A stretch of DNA of 64,000 bases from the NCBI RefSeq assembly GCF_000365425.1, contig NZ_AQOV01000001.1:1612001-1676000 (forward strand). The letters are read 5' to 3'. Under the pieces are notes generated by a model. That model saw only the letters and a program-made list of their open reading frames with translations, was not told the DNA's origin and searched no databases. The position numbers and the translations under genes were made by a program. Origin of the DNA: Methylomonas sp. MK1 (GTDB lineage: Bacteria > Pseudomonadota > Gammaproteobacteria > Methylococcales > Methylomonadaceae). How positions within the stretch are numbered: position 1 is the first letter of the stretch; every line of letters begins with the position of its first letter. This document shows, piece after piece, positions 31,876 to 39,748 of this stretch.

Positions 31876-31904
31876 GATGGACTCATCCGATCAATTGAGC
31901 GAAA
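31749..31904 (+). repeat. Direct repeat copy 1 (arsM 3' end)
   Basis: The last codons of arsM and 29 bases of its 3' flank recur, without gaps, at 39118-39273. Both copies are 156 bases and end at the same GAGCGAAA before diverging. Confidence 0.85.
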
Positions 31905-31939
31905 TTTTTGAGGATTCGGTTCAAGCGCGAATACCCTTT

Positions 31940-32250
31940 TTAGACGTCATCCCATGGCTTTTTCTCGTGTCCAGCGACATCACGGCGGCCGTGCATGATG
32001 GCAAAAATCAACACGCGATTCGATTCAAAACGGTACATTACGCAATAGCTCTGCACAATAATTTCTCGTATAGATTTATCGTCAGCTTCTGGAATCAACC
32101 TACCGCTTTCCAGAAAGACTTCAGTCGTCGAGTGGCAAGCACGATTTTTTGGCCGAAGCGTCGGGCATAAACGGACGAATCGCGGCTAATGTAACGGACT
32201 AAATCGTCAAGATCGTCCCGAGCCAGATCAGACCATTCAACTCGCATCAT
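31940..32250 (-). pseudogene. Frameshifted ParE/RelE family toxin
   Basis: From MMRVEWSDLARDDLDDLVRY the frame reads as a ParE/RelE toxin up to RLKSF (about 32104). It then breaks, while the remaining ESGRLIPEADDKSIREII, SYCVMYRFES, ILIFAIMHGRRD-like and HEKKPWDDV segments continue in another frame to a TAA at 31940-31942. A single missing base in the TCTTTCTGG run explains it. A working toxin would cover about 104 residues. The antitoxin gene upstream is intact, so toxin decay is the tolerated outcome. A sequencing error is the alternative. Confidence 0.8.
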
Positions 32251-32422
32251 GTAGATAGCGTTTTTCCATGTCTTCCTGTGATGTGACCTTACCTTCCGCT
32301 GCTGCTTGCAACGATTGCTCAAGCTTCTGCCGCACATAGATAGCATACATGGCATCGTCAAAGGTAGCCTGCTCGGTCAGGTGATTGGCAATATCGTGGA
32401 CAATTTGTTTAACAGTTTGCAT
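32237..32422 (-). CDS. Antitoxin of a ParE/RelE-type module
   Basis: A 61-residue acidic, helical protein (MQTVKQIVHDIANHL, DDAMYAIYVRQKLEQ, EGKVTSQEDMEKRY) of the type paired with RelE/ParE toxins. It overlaps the start of the broken toxin gene by 14 bases, the usual coupled arrangement. It shares the general pattern YAIYVRQKLE...G...T with the second antitoxin at 32988 (YRLYVLENIR...G...T). It likely represses its own promoter and neutralises the toxin, although the toxin is broken here. Confidence 0.78.
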   Translation of the reverse strand: MQTVKQIVHDIANHLTEQATFDDAMYAIYVRQKLEQSLQAAAEGKVTSQEDMEKRYLHDAS

Positions 32423-32544
32423 AGGGAGTTGTCCTCATTGGTCTGATTGGACCTCGGTGCTCTGCACGTAAGCGGGCATTTAGACATCTACCGGTGCATT
32501 CGGTGTTGAGAAAATGGTCCCCCTTGGTTCGACCGACCGATATA

Positions 32545-32690
32545 GCCAACCTGACCCAGGTTGATGGCCCACGCACCGACAACGCCGGCCGCCTGACCAG
32601 CACCACCGCCGGCGGCAAAACCCTGGCCTACCAATATGACCCGGCCGGCACTCGCCCCCGCACCACCTGGCCGGAAGCCACCCCCCGTTC
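32545..32690 (+). pseudogene. Rhs repeat fragment A with internal deletion
   Basis: The plus strand encodes NLTQVDGPRTD fused directly to NAGRLTSTTAGGKTLAYQYDP and TTWPEAT, segments that lie about 260 residues apart in the larger Rhs copy at 33.3-34.8 kb. The join occurs at a shared GAC codon, so this is a deleted remnant of the same Rhs family. No start and no continuation. Confidence 0.75.
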
Positions 32691-32694
32691 TAAG

Positions 32695-32994
32695 TCACTG
32701 CTCACGCAGAATCTCGTCAGGCTGTAAGTCGCGGCGTTTATGAATGACCGCGAGCACTTCGATATGCGTCGTTTTGATCTCGTAAAGAATGCGGTAAGAA
32801 TAGAGCGAAAGTTCACGCACAGCCTCGTCGCTCAGTTCCGGCACCGTCCGGCCAAGGTGGGGCAGTTTATCCAGTCCAATCGTTTTACTAACCAGCGCTT
32901 CAGTCACCCGCTTAGCATATAGTGGTGAATCCTGCGCAATATAGTCGTGAATGTGGCGAAGCTGAGCCAATGCGTGATCGGTCCACTTTACCAC
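32695..32994 (-). CDS. ParE family toxin
   Basis: A 99-residue toxin of the ParE/RelE superfamily: VKWTDHALAQLRHIHDYIAQDSPLYAKR at the N-terminus, LPHLGRTVPELSDEAVRELS in the middle and YRILYEI plus VLAVIHKRRDL at the end, all conserved in intact members. ParE-type proteins poison DNA gyrase, while RelE-type cleave mRNA; the sequence looks closer to ParE, but the target is not proved. It overlaps the antitoxin gene by seven bases. The 3' end abuts Rhs fragment A, so the module interrupts former Rhs sequence. Confidence 0.88.
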   Translation of the reverse strand: MVKWTDHALAQLRHIHDYIAQDSPLYAKRVTEALVSKTIGLDKLPHLGRTVPELSDEAVRELSLYSYRILYEIKTTHIEVLAVIHKRRDLQPDEILREQ

Positions 32995-33173
32995 GCTTGA
33001 ATATCTCTCAGTACCTGTTCGGTGGGTGTGGCCTTGCCTTGTTCGGCGTCTTTTTGGCCGCGTCGGATGTTTTCCAGCACATAGAGCCGGTAAATAATTT
33101 CTTCCATATCGGCGGTATCAGGTAAACGCTGAATGATGGCAAGGGCTTCTTGTTTAGCGGTGTGTAGCTGCAT
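32988..33173 (-). CDS. Antitoxin partner of the ParE toxin
   Basis: A 61-residue helical protein (MQLHTAKQEALAIIQRLPDTADMEEIIYRLYVLENIRRG) that fits short antitoxins paired with ParE toxins. A Shine-Dalgarno AGGAGA lies 8 bases before the ATG. The 5' flank (33174-33293) is similar to the 5' flank of the unrelated MazF module at 38.4 kb, which is discussed under findings. Intact and translationally coupled to the toxin. Confidence 0.85.
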   Translation of the reverse strand: MQLHTAKQEALAIIQRLPDTADMEEIIYRLYVLENIRRGQKDAEQGKATPTEQVLRDIQAW

Positions 33174-33293
33174 GGTGAACTTCTCCTTTTAATCGCTGAT
33201 GGCATTCTGGGCCTGTCCGGCATTGGTCAGGGTACAGCTAGATAGTGTGCACATGGCGTACCTTCTGGGACACTATTCTACAGGCTGGACGCC
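33174..33293 (-). promoter_or_regulatory. Conserved leader upstream of the ParE module
   Basis: About 115 bases immediately before the antitoxin ATG align, with a few small gaps and roughly three quarters identity by eye, to 38320-38435 before the second TA module. Best conserved blocks are GGCGTCCAGC-TGTAGAATA, CTGACCAAT and CAGAATGCC-TCAGCGA-TAAAAG. It probably contains the promoter and operator. Confidence 0.65.
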
Positions 33294-34782
33294 TTCGCCA
33301 CCAACCTGACCCAAGTCAACGGCCCGCGCACCGACGTCACCGACACCGTCGCCACCGCTTATGACAACGAACGGCGGCCGATTCAGCTGACCAACGCTTT
33401 GGGCAAACTCACCAAACAAGCTTACGACGCCGACGGCCGTCTGATCCGCAGCGCAGATCGGTACCCAATGGCTGGTGTCCTGTAACAACTACACCCCGAG
33501 CGGCAAATTGCTGAAAGCCTGGGGTCCCGCGCAAACCGCCGCCGACACCACTTGTCCGGCCGCGGCCGCACCGATGACCGTCGCCGACTACGTCTACGAC
33601 AACCTGGATAGGCTCAACACCCTGACCGAAAACCTGCCGGTGGCCGACGGCGGCAACCGCGTCACCCAGACGGTCTACAACGCCGACGACAGTGTGCAGA
33701 TCCTCAAAAAAGCCGTGGGCACCGGTATCGCGCAAAACTATGCGACCTACACCTACAGCAACAATGGCCTACCACTCACCGTCAAGGATGCCAAAAACCA
33801 GCTGACCACCTACCAATACGACGGTCACGACCGGAAACTGAAAACCCTGTATCCGGACAAAGTCACCGCCGGCGCTTCCTCGGCGACCGACTTCGAACAG
33901 GTGGCCTACGACACCAACAGCAACGTCACCAGCTTGCGCAAACGTAACGGTCAAAGCATTACCTTGGCCTACGACAACCTCAACCGCCTGCTGAGCCGGA
34001 CCTATCCGACCGCCGCCGACAACATCAGCTTCAGTTACGACCTGTTGGGCCGTAAAACCGCCGCCAACAAAACCGGCTACGCCATCGGCTATGTCTACGA
34101 CAACGCCGGTCGCCTGACCAGCACCACCGCCGGCGGCAAAACCCTCGCCTATCAGTACGATCCGGCCGGCAACCGCACCCGCACCACCTGGCCGGAAGCC
34201 ACCGCGTTCTACATCACCGCCAGCTACGACGCCCTGAACCGGCCGACTGCTCTGCTGGAGAACGGCACGGTCAGCCTGGCCAGCTACGCCTACGACGACC
34301 TGTCGCGGCGCACCACCGTCACCTTGGGTAACGGCACCAGCACCGGCTACGGTTACGGTTACGACACCCAGTCGGCGCTAGCCAGCCTCACCCAAAACCT
34401 GGCCGGCACCGCCCAGGACAACACCTGGAGCTACACCCGCAACCAGGTGCAAGACATCAAAGCGGCCAGCTGGACCAACAACAGCTACCAATGGACCGGC
34501 TACACCAACGGTACTCGCAGCTACACCGCCAACGGCCTGAACCAATACGCCACGGCCGCCGGCAGTACCTTAAGCTACGACGCCAACGGCAACCTGGGCG
34601 GCGACGGGGTCTGGACCTATGCCTATTTATGCCCTTTAGGGTACAACCTCGACAACCAATTAACCAGCGCCAACAAAACCGGCTCGGCCAACAGCCTGGC
34701 CTACGACGGCGCCGGCCGTTTGAGCCAAACCACCCTGGCCGGCGTCGTCACCAACCTAAGCTATGACGACAGCAACCTGGTG
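33285..34782 (+). pseudogene. Rhs repeat protein fragment B (inverted-repeat left arm)
   Basis: About 490 codons of YD-repeat Rhs sequence: the first part (TNLTQVNGPRTDVTDTVATAYDNERRP and AYDADGRLIRSA) is in one frame to about 33462. From SCNNYTPSGKLL the rest is in another, showing dozens of Y-D-x-x-G-R motifs. Intact Rhs proteins are well over 1000 residues with an N-terminal domain, the PxxxxDPxGL core end and a variable toxin tail; none of these is present. The frame break (a GC dinucleotide loss near 33455) is shared with copy D. The 3' end is cut by a Tn3-type end at 34783. Confidence 0.85.
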
Positions 34783-34812
34783 AAAATTTCCGGGGTTTGG
34801 GCTTAGAACCCC
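34783..34812. repeat. Tn3-type terminal repeat, copy 1
   Basis: A 30-base sequence ending GCTTAGAACCCC is identical to 35246-35275 in the same orientation. Reading from its right edge it starts GGGGTTCTAAG, the GGGG-type end common to Tn3-family inverted repeats. As a left end it is in the wrong orientation for the transposase fragment that follows. Confidence 0.7.
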
Positions 34813-35193
34813 TTAAAGTATTTACGCGATCCGCAGATAGAGCGTGATGTACACCGTTCGCAAAACCGTATTGAAGCCTACCACCAATTGCGTTCATTTA
34901 CATCGCAAGTCAGCGGCAAAAAGCAACTCATCGGCAGAACTGATTTGGAAGTCGCCATCACCAATCAGTGCGGCAGGCTAATCGCCAATGTGGTAATTGC
35001 CTATAATTCGATCATATTATCGCTGCTAGTCGATAAGTATAAAGCTGCCGGAAACGAGAAAGTAATTGTTCAACTTCAGAAAATTTCTCCTGTGGCTTGG
35101 CAACATATCCATTTTTTGGGTCATTATGACTTTAAGAACAACCACAACCCAATTGACTTTGAAGCGATGCTGGCCGACATAACGTTTAATTAA
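34807..35193 (+). pseudogene. Tn3-family transposase, C-terminal fragment
   Basis: The frame is open from 34807 after an in-frame TAG and encodes about 128 residues: LKYLRDPQIERDVHRSQNRIEAYHQLRS, then SGKKQLIGRTDLEVAITNQCGRLIANVV and ISPVAWQHIHFLGHY. These are the C-terminal signatures of Tn3-family TnpA, whose full length is about 1000 residues, so roughly the last eighth remains. The gene keeps its natural stop and lies 52 bases before a terminal repeat, as at a normal transposon right end. Not functional alone. Confidence 0.85.
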
Positions 35194-35245
35194 TCTCTGC
35201 CTACTGCATCATTACTTCATAAGGCATTGTTATAATTAAACTTCC

Positions 35246-35275
35246 AAAATTTCCGGGGTTTGGGCTTAGAACCCC
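35246..35275. repeat. Tn3-type terminal repeat, copy 2 (right end)
   Basis: Identical to 34783-34812. It sits directly downstream of the transposase fragment and abuts Rhs copy D at 35276, which is where that copy is truncated. This is the expected position and orientation of the right inverted repeat. Confidence 0.8.
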
Positions 35276-36683
35276 CTCAAGCGACCGGCGCCGTCATAGG
35301 CCAGGCTGTTGGCCGAGCCGGTTTTGTTGGCGGCCGTCAGCTGGTTGTCGAGGTTGTACCCTAAAGGGCATAAATAGGCATAGGTCCACACCCCGTCGCC
35401 GCCCAGGTTGCCGTTGGCGTCGTAGCTTAAGCTGCTGCCGGCGGCGGTGGCGTATTGGTTCAGGCCGTTGGCGGTGTAGCTGCGGGTGCCGTTGGTGTAG
35501 CCGGTCCATTGGTAGCTGTTGTTGGTCCAGCTGGCCGCTTTGATGTCTTGCACCTGGTTGCGGGTGTAGCTCCAGGTGTTGTCCTGGGCGGTGCCGGCCA
35601 GGTTTTGGGTCAGGCTGGCCAGCGCCGACTGGGTGTCGTAGCCGTAGCCGGTGGTGGTGCCTTTACCCAGGGTGACGGTGGTGCGCCGCGACAGGTCGTC
35701 GTAGGCATAGCTGGCCAGGCTGACCGTGCCGTTCTCCAGCAGGGCGGTCGGCCGGTTCAGGGCGTCATAGCTGGCGGTGATGTAGAACGCGGTGGCTTCC
35801 GGCCAGGTGGTGCGGGTGCGGTTGCCGGCCGGATCGTACTGATAGGCCAGGGTTTTACGGCCCAACAGGTCGTAACTGAAGCTGATGTTGTCGGCGGCGG
35901 TCGGATAGGTCCGGCTCAGCAGGCGGTTGAGGTTGTCGTAGGCCAAGGTAATGCTTTGACCGTTACGTTTGCGCAAGCTGGTGACGTTGCTGTTGGTGTC
36001 GTAGGCCACCTGTTCGAAGTCGGTCGCCGAGGAGGCGCGGCGGTGACTTTGTCCGGATACAGGGTTTTCAGTTTCCGGTCGTGACCGTCGTATTGGTAGG
36101 TGGTCAGCTGGTTTTTGGCATCCTTGACGGTGAGTGGTAGGCCATTGTTGCTGTAGGTGTAGGTCGCATAGTTTTGCGCGATACCGGTGCCCACGGCTTT
36201 TTTGAGGATCTGCACACTGTCGTCGGCGTTGTAGACCGTCTGGGTGACGCGGTTGCCGCCGTCGGCCACCGGCAGGTTTTCGGTCAGGGTGTTGAGCCTA
36301 TCCAGGTTGTCGTAGACGTAGTCGGCGACGGTCACCGGTGCGGCCGCGGCCGGACAAGTGGTGTCGGCGGCGGTTTGCGCGGGACCCCAGGCTTTCAGCA
36401 ATTTGCCGCTCGGGGTGTAGTTGTTACAGGACACCAGCCATTGGGTACCGATCTGCGCTGCGGATCAGACGGCCATCGGCGTCGTAGGCTTGCTTGGTGA
36501 GTTTGCCCAACGCGTTGGTCAGCTGCGTCGGCCGCCGTTGGTTGTCATAAGCGGTGGCGACGGTGTCGGTGACATCGGTGCGCGGGCCGTTGACTTGGGT
36601 CAGGTTGCCGACCGCATCGTAGGTGTAGGTGCTGGTCAGATTGAGCTTGCCGGTGCCGGCATCGGCGATGACGGTTTGCGGCA
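35276..36683 (-). pseudogene. Rhs repeat protein fragment D (inverted-repeat right arm)
   Basis: The minus strand repeats fragment B almost base for base (same YD repeats, NNYTPSGKLLKAWGP, TTLG, YANGLN-like segments and GGDGVWTYAYLCPLGY). It is truncated at 35276 by the Tn3-type end and at 36683 by the IS1182 element. Relative to B it lacks an in-frame 84-base block (between two AAAACC sites), carries a one-base loss near 36045 that splits it into two ORFs, and shares the frame break near 36455. It extends further upstream than B (TVIADAGTGKLNLTSTYTYDAVGN). Confidence 0.85.
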
Positions 36684-38256
36684 GATTGTGTTGAAAAAGG
36701 CGGATTTTTGAAAGTCAGTGGGAACTGCGTTTTGATTGATTGCCGTGGTTTTGCAGAAGCTGGCAGGTGAGTTTTTTGCTTTCCGGTGCGTAAATACGCC
36801 TTATATTGCCGTTATGCGGGTATCAATTGGGTTACTGGTTCATTGATTGCCAACCTCTTCGCCATTCGCCTTAGATTTTGGGCTGTCGCCGCCAATAGGA
36901 ACTCATCTTTGGCATTACTGAAGCCTCGTAAACGTAGTTTATCCATCTTCAATATGCGCTTGAGATGGGCAAACAGCATTTCCACCTTCTTGCGTTCCTT
37001 GCGTGACTGCTTATAAGCATCGGTTTTGGTAATGGCTCGTGCGACATCACGAGCCGATTCGTGGGGGCTTCGATCGATTTGCCGATTTGCCATGTTAGGA
37101 CAGCACTGCGCTTTGAGCGGACAGGCTTGGCAATCCAATTGGCTGGCGCGATAGCGATAAGGGTTTTTCTGTTTGCTGCGCCAAGCGGGTTTCAGACACT
37201 TACCCGCTGGACAGATATACTGATTATTCTCCGCGTCATAAGTAAAGTCAGAGCGGCCGAAGGTGCCATCGCTGCGTTCTGACTTATCAAATACGGGTAC
37301 ATGCGGTTCTATGTCTTTTTCATCGACTAACCATCCGAGCATGGCAGCTGATCCATAGTTGGTATCGCCCACCAAACGTTCGGGCTTCAGACCAAACGTC
37401 TCTTCTACCCGGTCAATCATGGTCCGAGTCGCCTCCACTTCGGCGGCTTTATTGACCGCTGAGGCTTCTACGTCAAGGATGATGCCGGCTTCCAAGTCGA
37501 TCAAGTAATTGGTTGAATAAGCAAAGAATGCGGGGCCACCGGGTGCGGCCGTCCAGGTAGCCGCCGGATCAGTCAGTGAAAGCGTCCGGGTGGACTCTTT
37601 GGGATCATTCGTTTCTTCTAGTGCCGCGAGATATTCACGGACCGGACGTTCTGCTTGAGCGGGATCGCCCCAGTCAATGTCGTCACCATTTTCTACTCGA
37701 CGTTGCCGTTGGGCATCGGCTTTGATGATGCTGGCGTCGGTGGCAAAACCCTCGCCACGCACCAGGCCTTCTGCCATACATCGTTTCAGGACCGTTTCAA
37801 ACACTAGCCGAAAAGCCTGGCTTTCCCGAAAACGGCCCAGGCGATTCTTGGAAAAGGTGGAATGATCCGGTACGGGATCGTCTAAATCCAGTTTGCAAAA
37901 CCAGCGATAAGCCAAGTTGACATGCACTTCTTCACACAGACGACGTTCGGAACGAATGCCGAAACAATAACCGAGGATTAGCATCCGGATCATCAGTTCG
38001 GGAGCAATCGATGGTCGGCCGATAGGACTGTAAAACTCCGCCAATTGCTGGCGAAAATCACCCAAGTCAAGAAAATGGTTAATGCCTCGCAGCAGATGCT
38101 CTTTGGGAATGTGGTTTTCGAGACTGAAACAGAAAAACAACTGCTCCTGAATCCCGGATTGTTGTCCCATCATGGCGTCACCTCATGATTGAGTGGCTGT
38201 TGGCGGTATTTTACTACGGTGGGAGCCGAATATCAGGGGACTTTTTCAACAGAATC
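36684..38256 (-). mobile_element. IS1182-family insertion sequence
   Basis: The element has imperfect 16-base terminal repeats, GATTgTGTTGAAAAAG at the left and GATTcTGTTGAAAAAG at the right (one mismatch), enclosing one transposase gene. GGCA flanks both ends (36680-36683 and 38257-38260), a 4-base target duplication. Removing the element and one GGCA restores a continuous Rhs frame reading TNKYVPQTVIAD on the minus strand, which confirms the boundaries. Confidence 0.9.
36812..38173 (-). CDS. tnp: IS1182-family transposase
   Basis: A 453-residue DDE transposase of the IS1182 family. The N-terminal DUF772-like domain includes SPIGRPSIAPELMIRMLILGYCFGIRSERRLCEEV and the catalytic domain has ATDASIIKADA (first Asp), LVGDTNYGS (second Asp) and the final ERKKVEMLFAHLKR with the catalytic Glu. 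A Cys cluster (CPAGKCLKP, CQACPLKAQCCP) lies between. The gene is intact with no frameshift, so the element may be active. The transposase occupies nearly all of the IS. Confidence 0.93.
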   Translation of the reverse strand: MMGQQSGIQEQLFFCFSLENHIPKEHLLRGINHFLDLGDFRQQLAEFYSPIGRPSIAPELMIRMLILGYCFGIRSERRLCEEVHVNLAYRWFCKLDLDDPVPDHSTFSKNRLGRFRESQAFRLVFETVLKRCMAEGLVRGEGFATDASIIKADAQRQRRVENGDDIDWGDPAQAERPVREYLAALEETNDPKESTRTLSLTDPAATWTAAPGGPAFFAYSTNYLIDLEAGIILDVEASAVNKAAEVEATRTMIDRVEETFGLKPERLVGDTNYGSAAMLGWLVDEKDIEPHVPVFDKSERSDGTFGRSDFTYDAENNQYICPAGKCLKPAWRSKQKNPYRYRASQLDCQACPLKAQCCPNMANRQIDRSPHESARDVARAITKTDAYKQSRKERKKVEMLFAHLKRILKMDKLRLRGFSNAKDEFLLAATAQNLRRMAKRLAINEPVTQLIPA

Positions 38257-38319
38257 GGCACATATTTGTTGGTGGCATGGTGAGTACAACCAGACCAGTT
38301 TCCCAACTATGGTAGTCAC
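38257..38319 (-). pseudogene. Rhs fragment upstream of the IS element
   Basis: On the minus strand GNWSGCTHHATNKYVP reads into the IS and continues in fragment D beyond it, so this is the distal piece of the same Rhs copy. It starts after an in-frame TAG and adjoins the conserved leader of the MazF module. Confidence 0.7.
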
Positions 38320-38435
38320 GGCGTCCAGCTTGTAGAATAATGCCTCAGAAAGCACACTAATGTCCACTACCAACTGTGCTCTGACCAATACAAGACAAGC
38401 CTAGAATGCCGTCAGCGACTAAAAGAGGATTAACT
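38320..38435 (+). promoter_or_regulatory. Conserved leader upstream of the MazF module
   Basis: Similar to 33174-33293 in inverse orientation (see the entry for that leader). It lies between the Rhs remnant and the antitoxin ATG and ends with the Shine-Dalgarno-like AGAGGA. Confidence 0.6.
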
Positions 38436-38636
38436 ATGCAACCGCAAGTTCAACATATGGTGGAGAAACTGGAACACCTCTCGCCGGATCGTTTGGCGGA
38501 AGTGGACAATTTTATCGACTTTTTACAACAACGCGATCAGGGCAACCGTTTGCGGCGGGACTTTGCCCACCTCTCCGAAGCCGCGTTCGCAAAGCTCTGG
38601 AACAACGACGAAGATGCTATCTACGACCAGCTATGA
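38436..38636 (+). CDS. Antitoxin of a MazF/PemK module
   Basis: A 66-residue protein (MQPQVQHMVEKLEHLSPDRLAEVDNFIDFLQQRD, then AHLSEAAFAKLWNNDEDAIYDQL) of a type that precedes PemK/MazF toxins. The helix LSPDRLAEVDNFIDFL is a hallmark of these DUF2281-like antitoxins. An earlier in-frame ATG lies 30 bases upstream, but the one at 38436 follows AGAGGA. It overlaps the toxin start by 23 bases. Likely DNA-binding and autoregulatory. Confidence 0.8.
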   Translation: MQPQVQHMVEKLEHLSPDRLAEVDNFIDFLQQRDQGNRLRRDFAHLSEAAFAKLWNNDEDAIYDQL

Positions 38637-38964
38637 CTTCGGCGACGTGGTTTTGGTAGCCTTTCCGTTCACCAATCTGCAAGCCACCAAGAAGCGCCCC
38701 GCTGTGATCATCAGCCGCCAAATCTATCAGCAAAACCGGCCCGATGTGATTTTGATGGCCATCACCAGCCAGATCAGACAACCGCTGACCACCGGCGAAG
38801 CCATTCTGCAAGACTGGCAGACAGCGGGGTTGGCCAAACCCTCGGTGCTCAAGCCGTTGCTCGCTACCTTAGAGCAAACTCAGATCGTCAAGGTGATGGG
38901 ACGCTTGTCAATAACTGATCACGAAGCGCTGGGCAAGGTACTTCAGACGATTTTGGGTGAGTAA
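38614..38964 (+). CDS. MazF/PemK family mRNA interferase
   Basis: A 116-residue toxin of the PemK/MazF fold, an endoribonuclease that cuts mRNA at short motifs. It has YDFGDVVLVAFPFTNLQATKKRPAVIIS at the N-terminus, MAITSQIRQPLTTGE in the middle and GLAKPSVLKPLLATLEQTQIVKVMGRLS near the end, matching the beta-barrel core and active-site Arg/Thr region. The start is the ATG inside the antitoxin reading frame, giving tight coupling. Intact. Confidence 0.88.
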   Translation: MLSTTSYDFGDVVLVAFPFTNLQATKKRPAVIISRQIYQQNRPDVILMAITSQIRQPLTTGEAILQDWQTAGLAKPSVLKPLLATLEQTQIVKVMGRLSITDHEALGKVLQTILGE

Positions 38965-39117
38965 CGCGATGACGCCCGCGTAAAGCTCGCAACAACCGAG
39001 CGGGTTTTAGCGCAGTGGCTTTCGCCAGGCGGAGCGGCGGATGCCTGCCGGAATGGGCTAAAACATACGGCGCAATACGGCTTCGCCTATTGACGCCCTA
39101 CCGATTGCGACTTACGG

Positions 39118-39273
39118 GTTGGCAGGCAGCCGCTATGGCGATCACTTCCAAGTATCGGGAGACAAATCCAGGCATTTTGGTTTATTCGATTGTGCGCCCG
39201 GACCCGGCAGTGAATCGGCCAAAGCTGGCAGCGCCTGTTGCTGAGATGGACTCATCCGATCAATTGAGCGAAA
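39118..39273 (+). pseudogene. arsM 3' fragment (direct repeat copy 2)
   Basis: The plus strand reads GSRYGDHFQVSGDKSRHFGL then FDCAPGPGSESAKAGSACC and a stop at 39242-39244, a diverged copy of the last 42 codons of ArsM, plus 29 bases of 3' flank. It lacks the rest of the gene. It is the right-hand boundary mark of the accessory region. Confidence 0.85.
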
Positions 39274-39289
39274 CAGCGAGAGTGTAGTA

Positions 39290-39480
39290 GCTGGCGGCGA
39301 CTCGGAACGCTGTGACTTCCAGCCAGGTGTGCGGGAGCGGTTATCGGCCGGATCATACAGATAGGCCAGGATTTTGCCGCCGGCGTTGTCACAGACATAG
39401 CCGATGGCGGAGCCGGTTTTGTTGGCGGCGGTTTTGCGGCCCAACAGGTTGTAGCTGAAGCTTTTGTTGTCGGCTACAGT
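39290..39480 (-). pseudogene. Rhs fragment G, diverged
   Basis: The minus strand reads SYNLLGRKTAANKTGSAIGYVCDNAGGKILAYLYDPADNRSRTPGW, an Rhs segment clearly related to B but with several substitutions and a small deletion. No start or stop of its own. The stretch 39481-39748 holds nothing recognisable. Confidence 0.7.
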
Positions 39481-39748
39481 TTAGGACCGGGTTAATAGTA
39501 AACTTTACCGACCTGGTTTCAGTTGGTTTGAACAAGCCGCTCTGTTTGAGCAAACGGGTAGCGATTGGTGTTCATGTGATGATGTGCTCGAGTTGCCGCA
39601 ATAAACCGAGCATCGCTATACCGACAGTTGCAAAACCGGTTGGATAAAGAATAGAGAAGAATCAAAATAATTGCCAAGTACCGGCTAAAAGCAGCCAGAC
39701 CCCAAACCTGTCAATGGCAACTGTCCGACCAACACTGATCCGCAATAG

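Noticed and set aside
33174..33293. Possible integron attC site or CRISPR repeat next to the toxin-antitoxin module
   Set aside because: I see no attC core sites (GTTRRRY/RYYYAAC pairs) and no regular repeat-spacer pattern; the similarity is a longer leader segment.
33475..34806. Rhs ORF of 443 residues as a functional toxin-delivery protein
   Set aside because: It lacks the N-terminal domain, the core end and a toxin tail, starts within a former gene after a frame break, and ends at a transposon end.
35455..36084. 209-residue ORF on the plus strand rich in Val and Gly
   Set aside because: It is the antisense of Rhs copy D; the skewed composition is a result of the repeats.
39000..39117. 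Sequence before the arsM fragment as a small gene
   Set aside because: The frame is low in coding character and reads like a common intergenic repeat; no start or motif supports a gene.
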